Translations under genes and position numbers: made by a program
Part shown: one piece after another, positions 21,725 through 33,182 of the stretch
How positions within the stretch are numbered: position 1 is the stretch's first letter
How the letters are laid out: each line of letters begins with the position of its first letter
Source: Rhabditoides inermis
Taxonomy: Eukaryota; Nematoda; Chromadorea; Rhabditida; Rhabditidae
NCBI GenBank assembly: GCA_963966185.1
Contig: CAWZYM010000380.1
Location: 12,501 to 76,500, forward strand
Length of the DNA stretch: 64,000 bases
Reading direction: 5' to 3'
The notes under the pieces: generated by a model
Told to the model about the DNA's origin: nothing
The model's input: the letters and a program-made list of their open reading frames with translations, nothing else
Databases searched by the model: none

Positions 21725-22750
21725 ATGGGCATCATGGTGTCACAGGTTCTCCATTATGTTATAATTGTTTGTATGTTGTTGTTCCAAATGACAATGGCGG
21801 GTCATGATAACCATCCCATCTGAGGGTACTACTAAAACACCTTCAGTCATCATTACTACAAGTTAGTGATGGAAAAAAGTAACAGAAACGTACCTTATTA
21901 TCATTATCTCTGTCTCTCTAATAGAAGCATCGGTTTGTGTCATGTTTATGGCATGTCTATGAAGCTTTTTTGGCCACGCCGGCGCTTGTGAATCCACGTT
22001 AGAACACGCGCTAGGTTTCTCCACAATCACGAATCGCGATATTCTTGTAGTACAAACTTTCTTCAAACTATTTAATATTGTTTTCGGTGGCAAAGGTGAG
22101 CGTGCTACTACAGCCGGGGGGCAACTGTAAATTATGAACACGTTCAGAAACACTGACGACTCTCAGAACAACAACAACAACTTCCACAACTACAACCACT
22201 ACATCAACCACTACAACAACCACAACTCCATTAGGTTAGTATAATTATATATTTGTATTCCAAATAACAATCAACATTTGTGTATTTTAATGGTGTTATG
22301 GACGAATACTTATTTTCACTATTTCTTAAGAATTCATAAGTATCACTACTCATTTAAGCTTGTTCAACTTGCGACGAAACTGTGTTATCACTGGCGTGTA
22401 TTTATTCAACCAAGACGCACAGCAATTCTCACTACAACAGTGTGTATTATATTTTCCTTTCGTCTTTTATAAAAACTTCGTTAAGGAAAATGAAGGATGC
22501 ACTGCATTGAACATTACTTGTGAATATCCTCCAGAATGGGTGATCAAAAACTCTTTTGTGATTATCGTGAGTGGTTCATATCATACAATCTCAAAAATCT
22601 GTTTTTGAGATCAATATGAAGGGGTTTTACGACCCCGCGGGCCTCGACATACCAAGCACTTCGCAAGTGCTCACTTGCTCGGACGATCGACGATGGATGC
22701 ATGATGGAGTCGTCGTAAAAAGCTATGGGTGTGAAACTGATGGTTTTTGA
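21725..22750 (+). CDS. secreted Thr-rich protein with nematode C6-type Cys domain
   Basis: Six exons joined by phase: 21725-21800, 22003-22095, 22148-22234, 22359-22441, 22486-22566 and 22622-22750; 182 residues. Residues 1-25 are a signal peptide (VIIVCMLLFQMTMA). Next comes a short unique segment, then a 28-residue almost pure Thr linker, then a cysteine domain: CSTCDETVLSLAC..., EGCTALNITCEYPPEW, QVLTCSDDRRW and SYGCETDGF. This arrangement (Thr linker, CxxC, GC-x5-TC, VLTC) matches the nematode C6 / DUF281-like extracellular domains, whose function is not known. Intron 4 is only 44 nt. AATAAA at 22795-22800 supports the 3' end. The first two exons are the least certain. Confidence 0.6.
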
Positions 22751-23783
22751 AATATCCTGTCCGCTTGGAGATGAAGTTGTCTACGTAACTTCTAAATAAA
22801 ATATTGTATGCGTAATTGTGATGTTACGTGTGATGAAATGGTGTTGGTAGGCGCGTTTCTGCGTTTGAAAAGACGAGCGAACATTGTTTGAAGACAACGT
22901 TGTGATTTATTATTTCTATAAGCGTATTGATGACGCAGACAATCTTATAAATGTCGTTTTTTTTTTCTTTCATGATGGTGAATTCCTGTTTGGCGAAGGT
23001 TAGTTCAAATAACAGTCGCGTAGTTGACATCAAAAACGTTCCCATCTAGCCAAACAGCGATTCTAAAACTGAGTTTTATGACAGCTGTTACGAACAATTG
23101 ACAACACCGGCAGAATCAACAACATCAGGGAGCATCTCTTAATCACTCAGAGAAACACAGAAATCAAACCAAAATAGCTATCAGGTTTTCAATTAAAAAA
23201 GAAGAACTCACCTACATCCCTTTGCCTATAAGTTGGATCACGTTTACACAGTTTTCACGCAATATATAATGTTGCGGATAGCCATGCGTATCACATTTGT
23301 TTGTGTAATATTCACGTTCTTATTCAGATGATCACTTTCCTACTTATACAGCAACAACATAACGAACAACGTCTACAACAACATTCTTGTCAACAACGAC
23401 TATGACAAAAACAACTGCAACAACAACAACGAAAACGACAAAACCATCGCGTGCGCTTTGAAACTACAACACTTTAACTAATCTTTCAATAAAACGTTTT
23501 TAATCGATTTATGCAATCTATAGTATGGCTCGGCATATGTGTCAGTTCATTAGCGACGTGATGGAGTCGATTGGTGTTGGTTGTAGACGGGTTTACGACG
23601 TTTCCGTGGCTATCCTTGCGCCACACAGGAAACTCTCCACACGGTAGATGATACACGAAGTCATCCTAAACGAAATCAATCTGTTTCACGTCCAAACAAC
23701 TCTCCTCAACAATCTCTCTCTCTTTCTCTCCCAGTCCACTTGTCGACGGCGGCGTTCCTCTTTTTGTCGGCTGAGGAAACTCG

Positions 23784-23875
<92 letters not shown>

Positions 23876-24280
23876 GCTCACCGTCTGAATGCGATGTACG
23901 TAGAATCCACATTTCCACATGTAGGGTGGAACAGCGTGCGTATATGGCTACAGTGCCTCTCTTCTACCAACTTATATACAGACTCCGGCGTTTCGTGTCT
24001 GTTGTTGGAGTCTGCTTTGTATGTACTGACGAGTAAGGGCCCTTACACAGTGACGCTCCTCGCTGGCTGATACTTGTCACTGGATATTATGCCAGAGACG
24101 GCTCTCTTGCAGGAAGAAATTCCGGAAACTGAAGGCTAACGACTGTAAGTAAGTGTCACATTTTTCAGACAGAATGTCAGCGCATTAGAATGATTGTTAT
24201 TGACACATTGAGGTCACGCATCGGAAATGAAAAATACCATTTATCTTATCCAGTAATCGCTACCACCACTCTCGTGTAAG
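22751..24280. other. degenerate Thr-rich remnant and microsatellite; no intact gene
   Basis: ATG at 23284 opens MRITFVCVIFTFLFR and then stops. At 23353-23463 a block of ACAACA codons reads as Thr- or Asn-rich in two frames, followed by AATAAA near 23490. This looks like a decayed relative of the Thr-rich gene just upstream. A (CT)n tract lies at 23787-23877. Confidence 0.4.
23787..23877. repeat. (CT)n microsatellite
   Basis: A CT run with three CTTT interruptions. Confidence 0.95.
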
Positions 24281-24902
24281 ATGCTCGTGTTCTTACTCAC
24301 ACTCTTTCTAATCTTGATCGTCAACGCAGAAGATGTGGTCTGAGTATGCTCGTTGTTGATCGAAATGAAGTGATTTTTCAGCCCGTCTCTCATTCTCATT
24401 GCCATTCCCGATTCTCGTTCCCCACTGCTCATATCCACTCCAACTCGAAGAATCATGATTTCTGGTATTCATCGTTTTCTCCCCCCCCCCCTTTCTCTCT
24501 AACTCTCCCTCTCTCTCTCCCTCTCTCTCTCTGCCAAAAAAAATGGTTGGCGCGTTTGTGGGAGATGACGTGCACATCACCTACCAAAAGGGCGTCACTC
24601 CCTCAATCGCACCCACTGAAACGACAACGCCAACATCCACTACTCCAACTACGACATCATCTAGAAGGCCTCCACGCCGTTTTTTGGAAGTTGAAAGCGT
24701 GGTGAAACCACTGAACTGTCCGGTGTCAGTGGAGAGAGTGGAAGAGGAGGAGGAGGTGGTGGTCCCTTCACTGAGAGACGTGGCAGACGCGTTAAGAGAG
24801 CTAGTGGGTACATTGAACAGACCGGAGAACGAAATGAGAGAGACAGAGAGGAAAGGAGGCACGACTGTGAACACCACTACTACTTTCCCTCCAACCACAT
24901 AG
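24281..24902 (+). CDS. putative secreted Thr-rich acidic protein
   Basis: ATG at 24281 opens a strong signal peptide (MLVFLLTLFLILIVNAED) and then meets a stop unless spliced. A phase-0 donor at 24341 (GTG/GTCTGA) or GAT/GTGGTC can join a phase-0 acceptor at 24595 (CAAAAG), leading into GVTPSIAPTETTTPTSTT, an acidic helix-like EEEEEVVVPSLRDVADALRE and a Thr-rich end (TTTTFPPTT). AATAAA at 25001 supports a transcript end. The acceptor is weak; the alternative is an unspliced 119-residue frame from ATG 24543 without a signal peptide. No domain is recognised. Confidence 0.35.
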
Positions 24903-25237
24903 GCTACGACCAAGCATGTGCACTCTCGCATTCTATCCGTACTCCAGAATGTGCGGAGGGATAGGCATGGGTGAACTTTTCACGAATTATACTATTGTTT
25001 AATAAAAGTTCCCATTAGTATTAATGCTGTTTACGTGAACAAACAGATCGATCACGTGTCGTGACTCAAAACTGGCGCACTCGTCGCAACAGTAAACAAA
25101 CCGTGGGGCAACAATCACCATTTGCGGCATAAGTGAAAGGGAGAGGTGACAATAGACCCTGGTCACTGCGGGTCACTCTCACCGTTTCTGATACAACAGT
25201 TCTCTGTCCAACCACTTTTCCAACCACTTTTCGTCGC

Positions 25238-25373
25238 ATGATGTTGCTCTGTATTGTGTTGATTTTCCTATCTGTGTTCGGAGATGTGAACGCTGGAAGG
25301 TGTCAGGATTACAGCCGGGATTGTATCGTGAGTAGGAGAGAGAGGGGGGAAGGGGAGAAAGAGAAAGATAGGG

Positions 25374-25423
<50 letters not shown>

Positions 25424-27538
25424 CCTTCCAGCTCCATCGTGACGGCTGTAACGCGCCCCACTCCAAGCAGGGCATCATGCTGGCTGCGGCTTGTCCCAAG
25501 ACCTGCAATGTGGGCGTTCACAACATTTTCCATTAGTATTATGCTATTATGACGAATTATGTTCTTATTACGACATGTAACACTGCATCTTGCTCACCCA
25601 AATATATAACACTCTCTCTGTAAGAATCGGACGAGGTGGTTACTAAGAGCTATGTCAGCGTACATTGGAGTTATCGAAAGTCTACAAGATGCAAAAAGTA
25701 GTTTTTGTAAAATATGCAAATTTGGCCCATTAAGGAACCACTTTCTCAAATCGGTCAGTTTTCGTCAAAACACTTCAAATAAGAACTCGTTCGATTCCTT
25801 AACCGATTTTTAGAACTTTTTTATATACTAAACTTTTCGAAAAAATCTGATTTGAAGAAGTTATGACCACAAAAATGAAAAAAGAATGCAAATTTTCAAT
25901 TTTTATGAGTATGTTCCGGTCCGAAAAAAACAAAAAAAAAACAAAAATGAATTACACCATCAGAAAGAGCGTTTCATGTTTCTTTTGCATGAATTTTAAC
26001 ACAAACATCGATTGCACCGTCTTTCGTCATCCAGACGATTGAAAGTGGTCCAGACAGCAGAAATGGGGCTGTGTGAACGTTTTCATGTCATATCAATACG
26101 AAAAAATAAAAAAACTAAATACACCATCAAAATCTACTGATTTTGTTTTGTAAATGAGCACGTTTTCACTAAAATCGATTGCACTGTCTTTCACCATCCG
26201 GACAGTTGAAAATGATCTGAAAACAACGCACACAGTTCTGTTCAGTTTACCTGTTGTATCAATCTGAAGTAACTAGAACAGATTGTAGTATCAGAATCTA
26301 CGCATTTTGTCCTTTATACGGAACGCGTATGTTCTCGTTTTTTTTTTGAGAATTGAACTCAACTGTAACTTATTAACGACGTTAATCAATCTTTTTCGAC
26401 AACTTTCAACTGATCGGATTGTGAAAGACAGTGCAATCGATTTTTGTGAAAACGTGCTCAGTTACTAAACAAAATACGTAGATTCTGATGGTGTATTTAG
26501 TTGTTTTTTTTCGGATTGATATAACATGAAAACGTTCACACAGCCCCATTTCTGTTGTCTGGGCCGCTTTCAATCGTCTGGATGGCGAAAGACGGTGCAA
26601 TCGATTTTTGTCTTAAAAATCATGCAAGCAAAACATAAAACTCCTTTTGTGATGGTGTAATTCATTTTTCGTTTTTTTCGGACCGGAACATACTCATAAA
26701 AATAAAAAAATTCGTTTAGTACATGAAAAAGTTCTAAAAATCGGATCAGGAATCGAACAAGTCCTTATTTGAAGTGTTTGGACGAACACTGACCTATTTG
26801 AGGTAATGGTCTCCCTTAATGGGCCAAATTTGCATACTTATTTGACAAAAACTACTATTTGCATTTTGTAGAGGACCTTTGATAACCCCCATGTGCGCTG
26901 ACATAGCTCCTAGTAACCACATGCCCGAAAAGTGTTCGATTCTTACAGAGATGGTGTGATATTACGATAGTTGAAACAAATACTTCCATTTCATCTTTCT
27001 ATAGCTGTTATTTCAGTTGTGTTCGGACGGCTCCTCTATGTACAGGGACGCGACTGCCGAGGAGGCATATATGCACTCGCAGATGGCATACATGGGACAG
27101 CGGGCACCGGAGAGGAGCGAAGGGGATGAGGTGGGTCACTGCTGTACAACCACGGTAACACTGTTCATGTTCCGGAAACACTGTTCGTTTTCGATGGCCA
27201 TATTTTCCACATTCAACTGGGTTGACTGTATCCATCTCAGTGCTTTTGTTGAAAAAAACATGGATTATGTTGATTGTAGGAGGAAGACTCACTCGCGCCG
27301 CCTTCTATGACATCACATCGACCGGATGACTGCGAGGATAAGGCAGATGATTGCAGGTGAAAAAGACCTCTCTCTCTCTATCCCTACTCTCTCTTTATAT
27401 CTCTCTCTCACTCTCTCTTTCTCTCTCTGCCTCTCTCTCTATCACTCAAAAATGTAAAGGAGTGGGACAGAGCAGTTGAGAAAAAAGAGCGTTACGGTAG
27501 GATGATGGTAGAGGTAGGAGAAGAGGCAATATTGTGGC

Positions 27539-27591
<53 letters not shown>

Positions 27592-28993
27592 GAGAGAGAT
27601 AGAGATAGAGAGAAAAAGAGAATCTCCTCTTACTGTTCCAGCGAGCGCACCGACCTCTGTAATCGACCCAACTATAGCAGGATGATGAAGAAACAGTCAG
27701 TTTAGCTTTTTCGATAATTTTCTCTCGATATTTCGATGTTTCGATATATACTAATCGGTTGTCGATTGTCAAAACCTCAAATTTCTTCGATATATCATAT
27801 ACAAATCGAATTATATAGTTGTGGTGAAACGTAGGGCTCAGAGAGCTCAAAGAGCGCGTGTCGTTGCGTATCGTTCACATGCAAAACGTATAGTTCCGGT
27901 TTGAGATGCGCTCGCACGTGTGGCTTCTGCTCGCCTTCCGGTAGGGACAGGGGCAGCTCGGGTGAGTATGCCTCTATCATTCCAGCACGCCTTTCCTCTT
28001 CCAAAGAGTTAGAGTAACAGAACTAAGATTTGTAATATGTACACTCCCTTACTATTTTTTTCTCACATCACCATCTAACTAAAAGCTCACAAAATCACCG
28101 ACAGGATGAGTAGCCACTCTCTGATTGTTTTTCTTTTCCAGTGAAGCCCGATCTTCTCTCGTCTATGTCGACCGAGGAACTAATCGCCCTAATTCGGGCG
28201 ACGAGCGAGGGACAGGGAGGGGCGGGGATTGGAGGGGCGGGATTAAGAGGAGTGGGTGGAGAGGGAGTGGGTGGCAAGGTGGGTGGCAACACAATCAATA
28301 TGATCTTATGCTCGCAATAAGTTGGGGTAGATGAGAAGTAGACGAACAGTCAGCTCTCGGCAACAGCGCGCAAAACAAGAGTAGTCGAGAGTGATGATAA
28401 TGTAAGTCGATTTGTGTGAACAAACTGAGGTAGATCGAAAACTATCGCACTGGCGCAGGTTATAGAAGTACGTCCGGAGACCGTGATTGAATATTGACTT
28501 GTGAACCGAATCTACTTTTTACTAGTTACACACTTTTATCGTTGTTCATACTTTCAGAAAGCAGATCGACATTTCATGAAACGTATGAACATTAAATTCA
28601 AGATCTTCTAGGTTTACAGGAAACGAACACTGAATAGATCGATTAGAGAAATTGGTTTCCGTACGATAAGTATATTGATCACCGAAGCCGCAGTATGCTA
28701 ATCACTGGTAATTGAAGATACGTGGGCCTATGCGATTTCCCCCGCTCGCTCATCGGCGTTTTGTTTGCGGACGACGGCACATGCGAGAGATTGCGAGAGA
28801 GCACGCGAATAAAAGAGAGCGCAGAGCGCACCCATATCGGAATAACCGTTTCGTGATAAACGATCAAAAATCGTCAGAAATAGGCGCCTGTGTTATGGAA
28901 TGACAATTGCAGGGTGATGGTAGCCCGCGAGGCGTCGATGTCACCACCACAGTCGCCACGACTACTTCTAAAGACGTGAGTGACGTCTCTGCC

Positions 28994-29059
<66 letters not shown>

Positions 29060-29204
29060 AGGAAGAGAGAGAGAGAGTTTCTTTCAGTGTCGTGACAACG
29101 CGTACGACTGCGAGCAGAAGCGCGGTCTGTGTGCGAACAAGCAGTACGCGAGTCTGATGCGCAGAATGTGCGCCATGACCTGCCAGTTCTGCATTCGCTA
29201 CTAG
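25238..29204 (+). CDS. secreted protein with three ShKT domains
   Basis: Nine exons: 25238-25327, 25432-25509, 27017-27130, 27280-27356, 27642-27695, 27907-27962, 28142-28278, 28913-28975 and 29088-29204; 261 residues with all phases matching. Residues 1-19 are a signal peptide (MMLLCIVLIFLSVFGDVNA). ShKT 1 spans 22-58 (CQDYSRDC...ACPKTCN/LC), ShKT 2 spans 112-146 (DDCEDKADDC...CARTCGFC) and ShKT 3 spans 224-258 (CRDNAYDC...MCAMTCQFC). Each has six cysteines. Between domains 2 and 3 lies a Gly-rich stretch, then a Val-Thr linker. ShKT modules are common in nematode secreted enzymes and surface proteins, and some ShKT peptides block potassium channels; no enzymatic domain is present here. Intron 2 (1507 bp) contains a 1.3-kb palindrome. 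Introns 1, 4 and 8 contain GA tracts. Confidence 0.85.
25615..26951. mobile_element. 1.3-kb near-perfect palindrome (foldback element)
   Basis: The left end TCTCTGTAAGAATCG is mirrored by the right end CGATTCTTACAGAGA. The arms stay complementary inwards to a centre near 26310, including the blocks ATGCAAATTTGGCCCATTAA and GTGTGAACGTTTTCATG on the left and their complements on the right. It is non-coding and lies wholly in intron 2 of the ShKT gene. Confidence 0.85.
27363..27612. repeat. (CT)n then (GA)n in one intron
   Basis: Intron 4 of the ShKT gene has CT-rich sequence at 27367-27441 and GA-rich sequence at 27539-27612, complementary to each other and about 100 bp apart, so the intron can fold on itself. 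Confidence 0.85.
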
Positions 29205-29521
29205 TCGTCATACCAATTCCCAATTATGTTCCCAATGTTTTTCCCCCAGTTCTCAATTTCCAGTCCTCAAAATCAGTTCCCTTTTCTCAATTCTCATTTC
29301 CGTACTCAAGGTACTAGATCCGGTAGTGCATCACATGGCATCCTACATCTCATCCGAGACATCGCCGGCTAGTTACTACGTTTGTGTGAAATAACATGTC
29401 GTTCTGTTGACGGCCTCGTGAAGTTCGTAGACGGAGGGGGAGAGAGAATATAAATGAGGAGAGAGAGAGAGAGAGAGAGGGAGGAGGAAAAGAAAAAAAG
29501 AGGGAGATGGTGATGTCACAC

Positions 29522-31084
29522 CTGCACACTTGCATTCCGCTGTTTTCGCAGGATGATGAGCATCGAATTGACAGTCTCACATGCCAGACTCTCCCCGCAT
29601 GCCTGAACAGAGTGAGGATAATGTAGGATTAATGTACTTGAATGGTACTGGAAAGAATACGGTAGGTACATCGGTAACCGTACCTTGAAAAAGCAATCTA
29701 CCACTTGAAAGAAAAGTACATGGGGCCACGTAAATTTTGTACTACAGTACCCTAAAGTCGTTGTACGGTACCTCGAGTACATATTCGATGAGGACGACGG
29801 ATCCAGTGCGTCCGATGCCGGCAGAACAGTGAACCACGGTCCGTTGCGGGGTGCTGCGAATTCAATGTATCTGATATCTGATCTTTCAAATACATCTGAT
29901 TTTTCGAATTTGTACCTGTTTTATGATTCACTCGTGACTAAAAAGATAATAAAGAGTTCTACGGCTCATACTAGAAAAAAAACACACTAAGGGCCTCGGC
30001 AGACTTATCGCAATCGCCGAATCGCCAAGCTTGACGTTTTCGAATGTTAGCGATTCGCCAGTGATTCGCCGGCGATTCGGCGATTTGGTATCAGCCGACG
30101 TAATATCTACGTGTTAACATTGTTTGTTATAAATCAATTCATGACAAACATGCATAGACTAACTCATTTGAACTGAGAAACATAAATAATAAGAAAGGGA
30201 ATGCACTTGCGCGCGCTGGTTTGTCTGAAATCGCCAAATCGCCGATGCCCAAATCGCCAGCCTCGGCGATTTTGGAATCGCCTACACAAAATTATGACTC
30301 AACTTGTAATTGAGTATATGATTCATATTTTTATGCATTTTGTGGAACAAGAATATGTTTACAGTAGTTCCCGAGAATGTCTTACACATTATTTGGAATT
30401 TCAAACTATCACCAAGACGGTGTGTTCATAGCGAATTATGTTCAGATATCTGATAAGAGTGAGTATATGTAAGAAACTTATGGAAACAACTATGAAATAT
30501 GTCAGAACACGACCGTAATAATCGTGGCGATTTCTTGGCGATTCGCCGGCGATTAGTATGCCAGCTCAATGGCGATTTTGAAGCGATTTAGAATTGCTGG
30601 CGATTTCAGAAAAATCGATATGTATGTTTCACTACAGCGATTCGCTGGCGATTCGGCGATTGCGATAAGTCTGCCGAGGCCCTATGCAATAACATGACCA
30701 TGTGAATACCGAAACCATACTCCATACGCATCTACATATGTACATACTTACGTTTCAGCGCTCACTGATAATGACAAATGACAGCAAACAAAATGTTACC
30801 AATTCCAAGCGCATTAGCGAGAATCAAAACAATCAAATTGTGTCCGGTTGAAACGTTAATAATTCACTTTGAAACTCTTATACGTTTCAGCTTTCACTGA
30901 TAGTCACCATGAGCCGTATCGCAACAATTGTTCCTAGACGGCCAATCGAAGTTTCTCGTATGAAACAATTAACGCACGTGCATCCTCTGATCTTGTCGAG
31001 AAGTTGAGTGACGGATAGATCAGTGGGCGGGACACCGCGATCCGGCCAGTCGATCCAGTGGTAGTGGTCACAGCGGAGCGCCAG
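29522..31084 (-). pseudogene. protein tyrosine phosphatase, C-terminal half only
   Basis: Three minus-strand exons join in phase: 31084-30978 (LALRCDHYHWIDWPDRGVPP and on, the WPD loop with the general acid Asp), 29853-29772 (TPQRTVVHCSAGIGRTGS, the P-loop with catalytic Cys and Arg) and 29602-29522 (ETVNSMLIILRKQRNASVQ). These are classical PTP signatures. No N-terminal half of the catalytic domain is found upstream. Downstream, VYELHEAVNRT at about 29430-29400 resembles the next conserved block, but no AG acceptor lies before it. The catalytic residues are intact, yet the flanks suggest a fragment or pseudogene; a gene with unusual splicing is the alternative. Confidence 0.65.
29991..30682. 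mobile_element. MITE with long terminal inverted repeats rich in GGCGATT
   Basis: The left terminus GGGCCTCGGCAGACTTATCG is mirrored at the right terminus (CGATAAGTCTGCCGAGGCCC), with the complementarity continuing through GCAATCGCCGAATCGCC. Internal GGCGATTCGCCGGCGATT repeats occur in both orientations. It sits between phosphatase exons 31084-30978 and 29853-29772. The target duplication is unclear. Confidence 0.8.
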
Positions 31085-31243
31085 CTGACCACAACAACCG
31101 TTAGGGGTACTGTACATTGGAACTGTTTGTAGTCACAGAGAGGTCACAACAAGCGGTTGATCAGAGGCAATCACACAGTGTTTAAATACGTTTCGAACCT
31201 TCTATGTACATATAGACCACTCAAAAGTTTTGATAATCGAATT

Positions 31244-31580
31244 TCACGTTCCTTTTCGTAAAGGTAAAAGGTATCCCCCCGATTCAAGAGATTCACTCTG
31301 CGGAGGGGATCGAATGAGGTCTATGGCATTACACCATACCCCAACGCCGGGAGTGTCGGCAATGGGATTCCCGCCATTATGCGCGCCCCTCCGGATCACC
31401 TTGCGGAGCGGTTCGGGCAGAGAGCCTGAAACACGCATATAGTATGTGCCTGCAGTCTGTCCCTCGTCTATTCCTCTATTGCTGCGCTCGCAGCAAGCGG
31501 GCTCTACGTCCGTTTTTCTCTCTTCCGACCAGTAACGCACAATGTTTTGCGATAACACTTCATGTTCTTCACGCAATGTT
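31244..31580. other. unexplained GC-rich block
   Basis: This stretch is much more GC-rich than its surroundings, with short palindromes such as CCCCAACGCCGGGAGTGTCG. A 110-codon minus frame exists (GGNPIADTPGVGVWCNAIDL) but no family is recognised. It matches no rRNA, snRNA or SRP motif I know. Confidence 0.4.
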
Positions 31581-31838
31581 TCCCCTACTTTTTCGATTCT
31601 ATTCTATCGTTTACCACATTCTTTGATAGTGTTTATACTGCTCGATTGAGTGAGCATATCAATAAATCAATACAACGTCTTCACATGAGATCACAAGGAA
31701 TGATACTGGACATTAATTAGTAATGTTATCTAGGCTTATTTCTAGATATTCAACTAATCTGTCTATTCTTTAGTAGCTAGTCTACTGGACTGCTCGATCT
31801 TTTCTCCAGCTGTCCGCAGTTCATCAGCTGTCCGCAGT

Positions 31839-32406
31839 TCATGCTATTTCCGTCGTCCGTCTTGTCTTTGTCCGTTCACTGGCTTTCCGATGGAACCGCT
31901 CAGCTATGGTATGTCCTCTCTTTGTCCTTCGACGGAAGCTTTCTGTATCCGACCGAACGCTCTTCTTCACCTCCTGCAAGTTTATCGGTTGATTTTTTTG
32001 ATTGGAGAAATAAATATTATTAACATTGTACGTTATGAATGAATATAGCTCACTTGTTCGATTCCCTTCCACCACTCTGTGACTTCCGATATCATTTCGT
32101 TCCATCGACGAGCAACTGCAGTCGCCGGAGACCTGAGGAGAGAGAAAATAATATTTTATAACGAAATTAGGGTTGACAGTAAAGGCGATTAAAGAACTGG
32201 TTTTGTCATACTTACCTGTGGTTCGATCGATTCATACTTCTCAGTGCGCGAATCACTCTCACCCGATGGCGAGAATCACTGAAAAGAGCAAACATCAGGA
32301 AAAATAAGACACATTTATGCACTTACCCACGAATTTCAGTAGATTCGTGAAATATTCTGCAAGACACAACTGCAATAATGACTAGTAGTAAGAAAACGTG
32401 ACGCAT
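31839..32406 (-). CDS. small basic secreted protein, family not recognised
   Basis: Four minus-strand exons join in consistent phase: 32406-32327, 32278-32216, 32132-32054 and 31973-31839; 118 residues. Residues 1-16 are a clear signal peptide (MRHVFLLLVIIAVVSC). The mature protein is rich in Arg and Lys (RHRVRVIRALRSMNRSN, FRRRTKRGH, RKASERTKTRR) with one aromatic, amphipathic stretch (EMISEVTEWWKGIEQ). Possible dibasic cleavage sites (RRRTKRG) would fit a propeptide or antimicrobial-type precursor, but that is inference. No cysteine pattern or domain is seen. Confidence 0.65.
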
Positions 32407-33182
32407 TTATGAAAAAGTGACAAAATGAATCCGACCCCCCTTTTTATTCAGTACGATATCAAACCATGAAGAAATTGCATTATCAGTTCACTCTTTTGGC
32501 CCAAGTTAAGTGATAAAACAAGTGATACGTGATTGTTTGCAAGCAATCGCTGCATATTTTTCAATGATGGGATGGGAAAGCCAAGCATGCTATCAGTCTC
32601 TGCATGTCTTATCAAATAATTGAAGATGAGTAAGCGTGAGACAGTGAATCACCATAATTCGTAGACGTTGTCTTGAAGCCAAACTACATACTTTTTGCAG
32701 ACACCCATCGCACACTACCTCACACTCGAAAACTCTCAAAAGTAAATTGAACCGTTATCAGTGACATAGTCAGAGTGATAGTCAGCACAACATATAAAAC
32801 ACATGAAATGTTCTCCGAAGCAAAGTTAGTCGCTTAGTCAAATTGCAGTCAACTCTTCGCCGTTCGACGATTCTTTATGTTTTGTGAGTATACCAGATCC
32901 GTACCAGAATCTCCATTAAACCATCCTTTTTGTCGTGTATTCAAAATATTCAGAACATATACACTTGTGGACTCGAATGTCGGACAGTTGCTGGAGGATG
33001 GCGAATACGAGAACAGCGTTCATGTCGATTGAAAACTTTTTTTTTATTATGCCATCGATTCCGTTCTGTTATCGTGAATATTCTAGAATAGACACAATGA
33101 TCACAAAAAAGTCCAATCGAGTGGCTGGAGGGAGGTGAGAAACGGACAGCTAATTTTGTATCACTATTTCGGAAATGTGTTT
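32407..33182. other. no gene recognised
   Basis: AT-rich upstream region of the small basic secreted protein gene. Confidence 0.5.

Noticed and set aside
25133..25552. 139-codon frame over ShKT exon 1 and a GA tract
   Set aside because: It reads through the GTGAGT donor and the microsatellite; the spliced frame gives conserved cysteines.
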